Below, piece after piece: positions 17,552-26,268 of a stretch of 64,000 bases of DNA (its first letter is position 1; every line of letters starts with the position of its first letter). The stretch is from NCBI RefSeq assembly GCF_024055795.1, contig NZ_JAMXMY010000008.1:62001-126000 (forward strand), read 5' to 3'. The position numbers were made by a program, and so were the translations under genes. The notes beneath the pieces are model-generated. The model did no database searches and was not told where the DNA came from. It saw only the letters and a list, made by a program, of their open reading frames with translations. Source of the stretch: Actinoallomurus purpureus. GTDB lineage: Bacteria > Actinomycetota > Actinomycetes > Streptosporangiales > Streptosporangiaceae.

Positions 17552-20085
17552 CGGGGGACCTCCTGGGTGACCTCTGTAGCGGGGCCGCGGGGGGCGGTGG
17601 AGGGACGGGATGGTCGCTCGTTCCCACTATGCGCGCCCGAGGGCTCGTCCGCACTGATTTCGCCGGGCTTGGAGCGTGTCGGGTTGGTGTCGAGCCAGCG
17701 GAGCAGTTCCTCGGAGACCAGGTCGACGCCGATGCGGCCGGCCCGGCCGTCGAGGTCGCGGAAGATGCACTCGCCGTTGCCGAGGTTGCGCAGCACGGCG
17801 CGGTGCTCGTCGGAGTTCTCGACGCCGAGGAGGGCCATCACGTTGCCGACCTCGTTCCGCTCGGTCGAGCGGAACGAGTAGACGGACGACAGGCAGTTCG
17901 TCACCTGTTCGTTCAGGAGGTCGCCGGCGTTCTGCGAGACGAGGATCAGGGCGGTGTTTCGGGAGCGGCCCATCCGGGAGACCTCGGGGATCAGCTTGGC
18001 GCCCTCGGGTGTCTGGGTGATCGCCCAGGCCTCGTCGAGGAAGATCGCCTTCGGGAGGTGACGGTCGAGGCCGTGCATCAGGCGGCGGGCGAACTGCGAG
18101 ACGAGGTACATCAGGGCGACCGAGAGCCGTTGCTCGTAGGAGTAGTCCTCACGGTTGATGGCGACGTCCGGCAGGGTGAGGCCGCCGAGCGTGAAGACCG
18201 TGGTCCAGCCGGCCGTGTCGATCCGCTCGCCGCCGGAGGGGTCGAAGCACAGCCGCGCGAGACGCATCTCCGACATCGAGCGGAGCACCGCGCCGAGGTT
18301 CTTCGACGCCGGGTCGTCCGACGCGTCCAGGTAATCGACGACCTTGCCGAGCGAAGGCTGCGGCTGGTTGGCGACCGCGCCGACCGCCTGGATCATGGCG
18401 GACTCGCGCTCCTCGGACATGCGGGGCAGCAGCAGGCGGAGCGTCTCCGTGGCCATGGTCTTCTTGGCCGCGAGGTCGTCGCCGAAGCTGAAGGGGTCGA
18501 GGAGACCGGGGGCGGCCGACCCCAGCGGCAGGACGCGGGCGCGGCGCCCGCGTCGGCGCAGGAGGTCGACGAGGGACTCCGCGTCGCCCTTCGGGTCGAT
18601 CGCGGCGACCGTCACCCCGCGCAGCGACATCTGGTACAGCAGGAGCAGCGCCAGCGTGGTCTTCCCGCCGCCCGGCTCGCCGGTGATCGCGACGGCGGTG
18701 GGGCGGTTGCGGGCGGCGGCGACGAGGGGGTCGAAGTGCACGATGGAACGGGCACGGCCGAGGGTCTCCCCGATGTACGGCCCGACCCAGCCGGCGGAGG
18801 TGTCGTCCCGCCGGTCCCCCAGGTCGACCGTTGCGGTGGGCATGCCGCCCGCGATCGTCCGCAGCGGCTGGCGCTGGGCGTAGGCGTTGACGCGGATCCG
18901 GTCGCCGGGCAGCGATTCGCAGAACAGCGAGAACTGGTCACCGGTCGAGCAGACGATATCGATGCCGAGGTCGCGGTAGTGCTCGACGACCGCGTCGACG
19001 CGCTGTTGCAAGAGCTCCTCGGTCGGCGCCGAGACGATGAGCCGGTGCCAGCCGTACACGAAGGGCAGGCGCTCCTTCGTGATGCCGTGCTCGAGCATGC
19101 GGGCGGCGTCGATCTGCTCGGCCAGCGCGATGGGGGCCTCCGCCCCCGCCTCCCGGATGTGCTGGTCCATGTCCCGGGCATGCGCGAGCTTCCGGGAGAC
19201 GTCCTTGGACGCCTTCGCCGGTGGGACGAGCTTCATCCGCGCCGACACCTCCACCGGGAAGGGCAGGGCGTCGGCGAAGTGCATCCACGGCTCGCCGTCC
19301 GGGAACGGCATCAGGTCGGGGAAGCGCGCGAACGACAGGTACGCGACGTGGGACGAGCCGTCCGGCTGCTCCATGCGGAGGTTCGATCGGCCGTTGACGA
19401 TCGTGCCCTCCACGAGGCTCTCGATCTCGCCGGCTCCCCAGGTGCGGCGGGGCGTGGCCGAGGGCGGCGGGTCGGTCAGGGCGCCACTGGCCGCGTGCTG
19501 GAAGAGCCAGGCGATCTCGGTGGACGACGCGTGCCGGGCGTACAGGGCGCTGCCGCCGAGGGAACGGCCGAGCCGCTCGGCCTGTTCGGTCCAGCGCGCG
19601 ATCTCCTTTTCCGGGATCGCGTCGTCGTGCAGCCCGAGGACCTCCTCGCTCCGCTTGTAGAGCCCGAAGAGCTGCCTGAACGCCCCTCCGGACAGCTGGG
19701 CGCCCACGCCGCGCTGGCCGAGGCGCACGCCGAGGTAGACCTCCTTGGTCCAGAAGTCCTTCGACCAGACGTGGGCGTACATCTCCTCGAGGTACTCGCG
19801 CCAGCCGGGGCCTCCGTCGGAGGTCTCGTCGAGGGCGAGTGCCCATTCGGCCGCCGGATAGGTACGGTGCGCGATCCGCAGGTGGATCTCGGCGTCCTGC
19901 ATGCGGATGCCGGCCATCGCGATGGTGATGTTGGTGGCGAGCGCCTCGCGCTCTTCGTTCGTCGTGAACTCGTACGAGACGGTCGGCAGCCGGAAGTACG
20001 CCCAGGCGGCATTGTCGGTGAGGAGGATGCGATCGTCGAAATACCGTACGGCCAGCCGGCTGCGGGCCTTCGATGCCCTGCTCAT
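17548..20085 (-). CDS. VirB4/TraC-type secretion ATPase (TcpF-like)
   Basis: The energising ATPase of a type IV secretion system. The 845-residue protein has the N-terminal VirB4 domain and a C-terminal RecA-like motor with Walker A GEPGGGKTT, the following IDPKGD strand, and Walker B AIFLDEAWA. ILVSQNAGDLL provides the sensor region. No transmembrane helix is present. It starts 3 nt after the 59-residue gene and overlaps the VirB6-like gene. This is the most diagnostic gene of the locus. Confidence 0.93.
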   Translation of the reverse strand: MSRASKARSRLAVRYFDDRILLTDNAAWAYFRLPTVSYEFTTNEEREALATNITIAMAGIRMQDAEIHLRIAHRTYPAAEWALALDETSDGGPGWREYLEEMYAHVWSKDFWTKEVYLGVRLGQRGVGAQLSGGAFRQLFGLYKRSEEVLGLHDDAIPEKEIARWTEQAERLGRSLGGSALYARHASSTEIAWLFQHAASGALTDPPPSATPRRTWGAGEIESLVEGTIVNGRSNLRMEQPDGSSHVAYLSFARFPDLMPFPDGEPWMHFADALPFPVEVSARMKLVPPAKASKDVSRKLAHARDMDQHIREAGAEAPIALAEQIDAARMLEHGITKERLPFVYGWHRLIVSAPTEELLQQRVDAVVEHYRDLGIDIVCSTGDQFSLFCESLPGDRIRVNAYAQRQPLRTIAGGMPTATVDLGDRRDDTSAGWVGPYIGETLGRARSIVHFDPLVAAARNRPTAVAITGEPGGGKTTLALLLLYQMSLRGVTVAAIDPKGDAESLVDLLRRRGRRARVLPLGSAAPGLLDPFSFGDDLAAKKTMATETLRLLLPRMSEERESAMIQAVGAVANQPQPSLGKVVDYLDASDDPASKNLGAVLRSMSEMRLARLCFDPSGGERIDTAGWTTVFTLGGLTLPDVAINREDYSYEQRLSVALMYLVSQFARRLMHGLDRHLPKAIFLDEAWAITQTPEGAKLIPEVSRMGRSRNTALILVSQNAGDLLNEQVTNCLSSVYSFRSTERNEVGNVMALLGVENSDEHRAVLRNLGNGECIFRDLDGRAGRIGVDLVSEELLRWLDTNPTRSKPGEISADEPSGAHSGNERPSRPSTAPRGPATEVTQEVPR

Positions 20086-20088
20086 CGG

Positions 20089-20268
20089 TTACTCCTCGTC
20101 CTCACTGAACACGATCATGCGCTGCCCGGTCAGATTCCGCCGGAGGGGCCTCCGCCACGGGACGGCCGTCCCGTCGTCGCCGCCTTCTCCGGGCGTTCCT
20201 GCGGGAAGACCACTCGGCCGTTCGGTCCGCCGCCACGGGTGGGTGCCCGCCGGACGCTGCCGGCTCAT
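20089..20268 (-). CDS. 59-residue Trp/Arg-rich protein in the secretion operon
   Basis: A small gene filling the gap between the TcpE-ParA fusion and VirB4. Its ATG overlaps the stop of the upstream gene (ATGA) and its TAA lies 3 nt before the VirB4 ATG, so all three are translationally coupled. The product is basic, with HPWRRTER near the start and PWRRPL about 22 residues later. It ends RMIVFSEDEE, an acidic tail. It has no transmembrane helix or known motif. The tight coupling on both sides argues that it is real; function is unknown. Confidence 0.7.
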   Translation of the reverse strand: MSRQRPAGTHPWRRTERPSGLPAGTPGEGGDDGTAVPWRRPLRRNLTGQRMIVFSEDEE

Positions 20269-23200
20269 CGTGAGACCTCCTGCGGTGGATAGCGTCCCGG
20301 TGTCTGGACGAGACCGCCGGCGACGACGCCGCCGAGCGCGATGAACGCCTTCCGGGTGGGGGCGCGCAGCGAACGCAGCTCATTGCGGGGAGCGCGGTCG
20401 AGGCTGAGGTGGTCGTCCCAGGGGATGCGCACGAGGGCGCGGCAGCGGCCTCTGGCGACGGACTCGGCCTGCTCGACATCGTCCATGCTGCGGCGGCTCA
20501 CGCCGTTGATGACGGTGACGGCCCTGGCCCGCAGATCCTCGTACCCATGGCCGTCGAGCCATTCGAAGGTCATGGCCACCGCCCGCGGCGCGTCGGAACT
20601 GGCGGGGGCGACCAGCACGATCTGGTCGGCGTACGGCAGCACCCGAGCGACCACGGCGGCCGCCGCGTCGAGCAGCGTGATCGAGTAGAACCGGTCGAGC
20701 GTCCGCATCGCGAGGGCGTAGTCACGGTCGTCGAGGGCCTGGACGGGGTTCTTGCCGGCCGCAACGACCTCCAGCCCCGACTTGGAGGTGGAGGTGTACC
20801 GGCGCATCATCTGGTAGCCGGTGACCTGCTCGGCATGGGTGATCAGCGAGGTCAGCGTCTCCCTGGTCTCGGTCCGGGTGCGCCGGGCCATGGCACCCGG
20901 ACCCGGGTTCACGTCGACCGCGACGATCCGGTCACCGCGGTGCTGGGCGAAGGTGTGACCGAGCATGAGCGCGGTGACCGTCTGCCCGGCGCCGCCGGTG
21001 CAACCGAGCACGACGACGCGTCGGGCGCCCGCGAAGGCGGTCCGGACGCGCTCTTCGTAGTCGCCGTCACCGTTGCCGCCGCCCGAGAACATCCGCCTGC
21101 GACCACGGCCGTCGTCGCCGCGTGCCTCTTCATCGTGGCCGACCTGGGGGATCGGCCCGGGACGCACCGGTGAGGCGGGGCCGGAACGAACGGCGCGGGC
21201 GGGTGACTCCGGCGGCGCACCGGCGGCGTCCTGCCGGCCCGGCCAGTGCGGCTCCACGCCCGGCCGCGACGGGGCCGAGGGCGGGGTCGGCCGGGCCGCC
21301 GGAACCTGCGCGGGCCTCGCCGGCTGCGTCCGCGGTGGCTGGGCAGGTGCCTGAGGCGAGGCCGCCCTCGGTGGTGTGGCCTGAGGCGACGGGTGCCCGG
21401 CGGCGGGGGCCCGCGGGGGTACGGGCGGCGTCGCCGGCCGGGCCGGGGCGGATGGTGTCCATCCCGGGGCCGGAGACTGCGGCTCGCGGGCGGCCGGCGG
21501 CCGCGCTTCGCGCGAAGGCGCGCCCTCCTCGCCGTGCGACCGGCCTCGGGAGGGCGCCGCGGGCCCGCTCGGCCGACCGGGAGCGGTGCCGCGCGGTGTC
21601 GCGGCGCCGGCGTCCGGTCGCGACGCCGGTGTGCGCCGCGACCGGGCCGGCCACACGATCTGGTCCGTGCGGGCCTCGGCGACGGCCTGGTCGTCGTCGC
21701 TCAGCGCCGCCGCGCCGCCATCCGAGGCCGAACCGCCGTCCGACACCGCGCCGCGATCCGGCGCCGCGCCACGGTCCGCCGTCCTGCCGGGATCCACCGC
21801 CTCGGCCGGCCGGTGCGCCGCAGGGCGTGCCGGATCGTCGCTCCCGGCCGGTGGCTCGGCGGAACGGGGAGCCACCGGGTCGTCACCGGGCTTGGCGTGC
21901 CGCCCGTGCGGCAGTGGGATCACCGATGCGGGGAGCCCGCCCTCATCAGCCTGTTCCGGACCTGCCGGCCGGTCCGTCCCGGCAGGCGGGCCCGGCCGAT
22001 CGGCCTCAGCGGGCCGAGCGGGCCGGCCGAGCGCCGGGGGCTGAACGAGCGTGGGGCCGCCCGGCCGCCGGGTGTCCATGCCGCCAGGAGCGGGTGTGGG
22101 TACGGGTGAGGCGTCGGGGTGTGCCGGGGGGGTCGGCGGAGCCGCGTGCCTGCCGGCGAGGCCTGCCCCTGTCGGCCTGGTCGGGACGTCGGCGCGGGCT
22201 GGGGCATCCGGGCGGGCGGACGCTTCCGGTCGCGCGGGGGCTTCCGGTCGCGCCGGGACGACCGGGCCGCCGGGCTTCGCCGCGGGCGGCACCGGCTGCC
22301 GCCCCGGCGTGGACGGGGTGGGCGCCGCCGCCGTCGGCCGGGCACTGGCGGCGGGAGCCTCGGGCTCGTGAGAGATGTTGCGTTGTCGCGTCACACGGCG
22401 CGGCACGTCGGCCTCCCGCCCCGGGCCCTGAGGGCCGGCGTCGGGCCGGTTCTCCACGGGCTGTCCGCGATCGGCTCCGCGCCTGTCCGCCGTGTCGCTC
22501 TCGGCGGACGCCGGGCCGGTGGCGTGGGCGGCGGGGAGCGCGGGCCTCGCCTGCGGGCCCGGCCTCGTGGGAGTGCCGGGCGAGGCAGGTGTGCCCGAGG
22601 TCCCCGGGGTGCTGGGCGAGGCGGGAAGGCCGGGCGAGGCGGGAAGGCCAGGCACGGCCTGGGGCGCCGTCGGCTGTGGGCGGGCCGGCCGGGCGGAGGT
22701 CGGTCGTGCGGAGGGCTCGGACCGCACCGGCTGGGGACGGGTCGGCTCGACCCGGCCGGGCGTGAGGCGTCGTCCGGCGGAGGCGGCCGGCGGCGCCACC
22801 GTGGTGCCGTCATGGGGGGTCGGCTGAAGGCTCGGCGCCTGCGGGCGCTGTGCGGCGGCGGGGCGGCGGGGAGTGCCGCGGGACGCCTGGCCCGCGCCGC
22901 TGTGTTCCAGGACAGGCGGCACGGTCGCGACCGGTACCGCCGCCCGTTCCAGGGCGGGCGTCTGCTCGGCCGGCTCGGCGACGGGCCGCGCGGCATGCAC
23001 GCGGCGGCCTGCCAGATGGCCTCGACGCCACACCCGGCCGACGACGACGACCTCACCCGGCTCGCGGATCGGCGTCAGCCGTGCCCAGGTGCGCGCCTCG
23101 GTGAGGTAGCGGACCTGGGACATCAGCAGCTCGGTGAGGCGTTTGCCCTCGATGACGGGGCGGGTGGCCAGCCAGGTGAGAACTCCGGGCGGGACGAGGT

Positions 23201-23384
23201 AGACGACGTGCCAGGGCGCGTGGAACGGCAGGCCGACCACCTGGAGCAGGACGATCCAGGGCAGGAAGACACCGACGAACACACCGATCTGCACCAACGG
23301 CAGCGGCATCGGCAGGCGCAGGTCGTAGAGCTTGTACAGCCGCTTCTCAATGCGCCAGATGTTGGTGTACGTAGGCAGATCCAC
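20265..23384 (-). CDS. TcpE-like membrane domain fused to a degenerate ParA/MinD-like domain
   Basis: A 1039-residue three-part protein. Residues 1-115 match TcpE-type conjugation proteins: a YTNIWRIEKRLYKLYDLRLP start and two transmembrane helices. About 620 residues of Pro/Ala-rich disorder follow. The C-terminal 270 residues are a ParA/MinD-like fold (VVVLGCTGGAGQT, then VAVDVNPGPG), but the Walker A lysine is replaced by glutamine and the ParA signature lysine is missing. ATP hydrolysis is therefore doubtful. Start is GTG. The fusion may tether a partner-binding domain to the secretion pore. Confidence 0.8.
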   Translation of the reverse strand: MDLPTYTNIWRIEKRLYKLYDLRLPMPLPLVQIGVFVGVFLPWIVLLQVVGLPFHAPWHVVYLVPPGVLTWLATRPVIEGKRLTELLMSQVRYLTEARTWARLTPIREPGEVVVVGRVWRRGHLAGRRVHAARPVAEPAEQTPALERAAVPVATVPPVLEHSGAGQASRGTPRRPAAAQRPQAPSLQPTPHDGTTVAPPAASAGRRLTPGRVEPTRPQPVRSEPSARPTSARPARPQPTAPQAVPGLPASPGLPASPSTPGTSGTPASPGTPTRPGPQARPALPAAHATGPASAESDTADRRGADRGQPVENRPDAGPQGPGREADVPRRVTRQRNISHEPEAPAASARPTAAAPTPSTPGRQPVPPAAKPGGPVVPARPEAPARPEASARPDAPARADVPTRPTGAGLAGRHAAPPTPPAHPDASPVPTPAPGGMDTRRPGGPTLVQPPALGRPARPAEADRPGPPAGTDRPAGPEQADEGGLPASVIPLPHGRHAKPGDDPVAPRSAEPPAGSDDPARPAAHRPAEAVDPGRTADRGAAPDRGAVSDGGSASDGGAAALSDDDQAVAEARTDQIVWPARSRRTPASRPDAGAATPRGTAPGRPSGPAAPSRGRSHGEEGAPSREARPPAAREPQSPAPGWTPSAPARPATPPVPPRAPAAGHPSPQATPPRAASPQAPAQPPRTQPARPAQVPAARPTPPSAPSRPGVEPHWPGRQDAAGAPPESPARAVRSGPASPVRPGPIPQVGHDEEARGDDGRGRRRMFSGGGNGDGDYEERVRTAFAGARRVVVLGCTGGAGQTVTALMLGHTFAQHRGDRIVAVDVNPGPGAMARRTRTETRETLTSLITHAEQVTGYQMMRRYTSTSKSGLEVVAAGKNPVQALDDRDYALAMRTLDRFYSITLLDAAAAVVARVLPYADQIVLVAPASSDAPRAVAMTFEWLDGHGYEDLRARAVTVINGVSRRSMDDVEQAESVARGRCRALVRIPWDDHLSLDRAPRNELRSLRAPTRKAFIALGGVVAGGLVQTPGRYPPQEVSR

Positions 23385-23445
23385 CCGGGCCCCACTCCCC
23401 TAATTGAGACCAGCCATGACTAGACCAGCATGACACCGGCTTTGT

Positions 23446-23730
23446 TCAGGATGTTTTGATTCCAAGAGCGGTCGCAATCGCCTTGGCCGTCGTCTCGATG
23501 ATGTTGGGGACGTAAAATATGACTCCGATCCCGATCGCGAGGAGAATGAATTGCACGAATCGCGTGATCTCCCTCGTGAAGAGGAAGAAAATCGCGACGA
23601 TGGAGACGACGACCAGGAACAACGGCCCGAATATGTCGCGCAACCACTTAGCGAGATTGCCGGTGTCGAGGCCATTGTTGGGCACCGCGTCCACATGATG
23701 CGGCAGGATCGCCAACACGTGTTGGATCAT
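23446..23730 (-). CDS. TcpD/VirB2-like small membrane protein
   Basis: A 94-residue protein with two hydrophobic helices (about 33-51 and 58-76) separated by a short TREITR loop and ending in a small helical tail. Size, topology and position between TcpC and TcpE match TcpD; a VirB2-like pilin is an alternative, though no signal peptide is obvious. The ATG follows GGAAGGCC. Gaps of 61 nt flank it on both sides, the largest within the operon. Confidence 0.7.
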   Translation of the reverse strand: MIQHVLAILPHHVDAVPNNGLDTGNLAKWLRDIFGPLFLVVVSIVAIFFLFTREITRFVQFILLAIGIGVIFYVPNIIETTAKAIATALGIKTS

Positions 23731-23791
23731 CGGCCTGGCCTTCCTTGGTCGGGGAGTGAATCGTAGCGTTCGGGACGGGCCGGCCGTGACC

Positions 23792-24802
23792 TCATGATCC
23801 GGCCGGAATCATGGAACCTTGAATGTCCCTGACGAACCAATATCCGCCTTTCTTGACCATGGCGAGCTGATAGGTCTGCTCGAGTGTGCCACCCGACGTC
23901 TTGGACTGACCAGCGGGAATCTGCCAGACGACCGTCGCGGTGACGGTCCGGGACGCGGCGTCACCCCGCGGGGCGATCATCTCTTTCAGCTGACCCAACG
24001 TGACGCTGTTGCCCAGCCCGGTGACGGGCGGGTCGGAGTATCGCTGGAGCGAGCCGGCATCGCTGGCGGCATAGGCCTTGAAGAAGTCGGTCAGCGGTTG
24101 CTGGAGTTCGGTCTCCAGCGCGGAATCGCGGTCCTGGGCGACCGGGGGAACTGACGCCGTGGCCGGCGGCGGGAGCATCGCGGGACGCCCGGTTATCGCC
24201 ATCGCCCCGTCCTTGGCGTACACGGGCACGGCCAGTTGGAAGAGCCGCCCGTTGGCCCGCGCGAGAAGGGTGACGATGCCGTGCACGGCGTCGTCGGAAC
24301 GCACGGAGGCGACATGCGCGGACTGCAAAACCGATTTACCGGTGCCGCCCCATCCGAGCTGCGGGTCGATGCCCCCGGCGATGAACTGGGCGAGCTGCCT
24401 CTGCCGATCCACCGCCGTCGCCTGGTCGTAATTCAGATAGACCTCGGCGAATGACAGGGCGTACGCCGAGGCCGCCGCCTCAGGGAACCGCGGTTTGGTC
24501 GAGTCGCTGGCCGCCGGCGTGTTGGACCGGCCCGCGGTGAACCGCTCGAAGGGTGCCCGGACGCCGTTGACCAGCACGACGATGAGGAAGGCCCAGAGGA
24601 TGATCCGGCCGACGTAGATGAGCCAGCGGCCACCGGAACCGCCCCAGCCGCGACGGTCGCCACCACCATCGCCGGAGCCGCCACGGCGCCTGCCGCGGCG
24701 CCCCTTCTCGTCCGGAGTGTCCCAAGGGTCCGCGGGCGAGAATCCGCCCGGCGGGTAACCGGACGCACCGGCGTCTACAACGCCGGACGACCTGCGAGCC
24801 AT
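23792..24802 (-). CDS. TcpC-family conjugation/secretion protein (VirB8-like)
   Basis: First gene of the operon. The 336-residue protein has a basic Gly/Arg-rich cytoplasmic N-terminus, one transmembrane helix (about 60-82), and two tandem NTF2-like domains outside (about 105-215 and 225-330). Each contains the expected helix-rich start and terminal beta sheet (GGYWFVRDIQG). This is the domain plan of TcpC, which assembles the secretion complex in Clostridium perfringens pCW3. The ATG follows GCGGAGGCAAG. Confidence 0.87.
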   Translation of the reverse strand: MARRSSGVVDAGASGYPPGGFSPADPWDTPDEKGRRGRRRGGSGDGGGDRRGWGGSGGRWLIYVGRIILWAFLIVVLVNGVRAPFERFTAGRSNTPAASDSTKPRFPEAAASAYALSFAEVYLNYDQATAVDRQRQLAQFIAGGIDPQLGWGGTGKSVLQSAHVASVRSDDAVHGIVTLLARANGRLFQLAVPVYAKDGAMAITGRPAMLPPPATASVPPVAQDRDSALETELQQPLTDFFKAYAASDAGSLQRYSDPPVTGLGNSVTLGQLKEMIAPRGDAASRTVTATVVWQIPAGQSKTSGGTLEQTYQLAMVKKGGYWFVRDIQGSMIPAGS

Positions 24803-24992
24803 CTTGCCTCCGCTCGCGCCTTCCCCCCGGATCGGCGCGCCGTCTTATCCGTCTGGTCGAGTTCGGTTTACCACCTTAACCACGGCGGTCAATTGTTCCA
24901 GTGTCGAGCGAGGATGCACAGTCCCGCCGCGCGGTTGTGGACAACTCGGTAGCCGGTGGAGCATTACCGGACAGCGAGGTTCGTCTCCCCTG
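24803..24992 (-). promoter_or_regulatory. Upstream region of the secretion operon
   Basis: No gene. On the minus strand a TTGACC hexamer lies at 24884-24889 and the partly symmetric segment GGTTAAGGTGGTAAACC covers about 24865-24881. Either could be part of the operon promoter or operator, but no -10 stands out. The ychF gene ends at the other edge. Confidence 0.3.
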
Positions 24993-26072
24993 CTACACGT
25001 TGAAGCGGAACTCGACCACGTCACCGTCCTGCATGACGTACTCTTTGCCCTCCATCCGGGCCTTTCCGGCCGCACGGGCGGCGGCGACCGAGCCCTCGGC
25101 CACCAGGTCCTCGTAGGACACGATCTCGGCCTTGATGAAGCCCTTCTGGAAGTCGGTGTGGATCACGCCGGCGGCCTCCGGGGCGGTGGCGCCCTTGCGG
25201 ATGGTCCAGGCGCGGGCCTCCTTGGGGCCGGCGGTGAGGAACGTCTGCAGCCCCAGCGTGTCGAAACCGACGCGGACCAGCTGCAGCAGGCCGGGCTCCT
25301 CCTGCCCGGTGGACCGCAGGAGCTCCAGCGCCTCCTCGTCGGGCAGCTCGATGAGCTCCGACTCGATCTTGGCGTCGAGGAAGATGGCCTCGGCCGGGGC
25401 GACCAGCTCCTGCAGGCGGGCGCGCAGCGCCTCGTCGCCGAGCTCGTCCTCGTCGACGTTGAAGGCGTACAGGAACGGCTTGGCGGTCAGCAGGTGCAGC
25501 TCACGCAGCGGCACCGGGTCGATGCCGGAGGCGTAGACCGTGGTGCCGTCGTTGAGCGTCTTCTGCGCCACCTGGGCCGCCTCGACGACCGCGAGCTTGT
25601 CGCGGTCCTTCGTCGTCCGCGCCTCCTTCTCGAGGCGCGGCAGGGCCTTCTCCAGCGTCTGCAGGTCCGCCAGGATCAGCTCGGTATTGATCGTCTCGAT
25701 GTCGCGCAGCGGGGCGACGTCGCCGTCGACATGGGTGACATCCGGATCGTCGAACACCCGGATGACCTGGCAGATCGCGTCGGTCTCCCGGATGTTGGCG
25801 AGGAACTGGTTGCCGAGTCCCTGCCCCTCGGACGCGCCCTTCACGATGCCCGCGATGTCGACGAACTGCATGGTCGCGTGCACGATCTTGGCCGAGTCGT
25901 ACAGCTTGGCCAGCTCGTCGAGACGGGCGTCGGGCACTGCCACGACACCGACGTTCGGCTCGATCGTCGCGAACGGGTAGTTCGCCGCGAGAGCGGTGTT
26001 CTTGGTCAGGGCGTTGAACAGGGTCGACTTGCCCACGTTGGGCAGTCCGACGATTCCGATGGACAGGCTCAC
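24993..26072 (-). CDS. ychF: Redox-regulated ATPase/GTPase YchF (Obg-like)
   Basis: An OBG-family P-loop protein that in characterised members prefers ATP and associates with the ribosome. The 359 residues have G1 GLPNVGKST, G3 DIAG, the relaxed G4 NVDE, and a C-terminal TGS domain (GPKEARAWTIRKG to VVEFRFNV). Length is typical. It neighbours the DUF6542-ispH block, as in other Actinobacteria including M. tuberculosis. Confidence 0.97.
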   Translation of the reverse strand: MSLSIGIVGLPNVGKSTLFNALTKNTALAANYPFATIEPNVGVVAVPDARLDELAKLYDSAKIVHATMQFVDIAGIVKGASEGQGLGNQFLANIRETDAICQVIRVFDDPDVTHVDGDVAPLRDIETINTELILADLQTLEKALPRLEKEARTTKDRDKLAVVEAAQVAQKTLNDGTTVYASGIDPVPLRELHLLTAKPFLYAFNVDEDELGDEALRARLQELVAPAEAIFLDAKIESELIELPDEEALELLRSTGQEEPGLLQLVRVGFDTLGLQTFLTAGPKEARAWTIRKGATAPEAAGVIHTDFQKGFIKAEIVSYEDLVAEGSVAAARAAGKARMEGKEYVMQDGDVVEFRFNV

Positions 26073-26268
26073 GGACGCAGAGTCTACGGGCCCCTGCGGA
26101 CCGGCCGTACGGCCTGGACGCGACGGTGAACGTAGGCGCGGGGAACACGCCGGAGGCGGCTGAGGGCCGCCCGTACGGTCACGGGCTCACGAGGCGTCGC
26201 CGGGGACGGCTGCGGGCTCGTCCGCGCGTCGGGCCGACATTCTCGTGCTGCTTTGTCACGATGCGGAC
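26073..26268. promoter_or_regulatory. Divergent region between ychF and rmuC
   Basis: A 196-base GC-rich spacer that must hold the two divergent promoters. No clear -35/-10 pair or repeat is visible. Confidence 0.25.

Noticed and set aside
17500-20292. A 930-codon plus-strand ORF
   Set aside because: Antisense to the VirB4 gene with its Walker motifs; long antisense frames are expected at this GC content.
12679-24802. Integrative conjugative element
   Set aside because: No integrase, relaxase, coupling ATPase, replication gene or flanking att repeat was seen, so only a secretion-like apparatus is claimed.
13383-24802. ESX/type VII secretion locus, suggested by the proline-rich ParA-like protein
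   Set aside because: No WXG100, EccC, EccD or mycosin genes are present; VirB4, TcpC and TcpE point to type IV.
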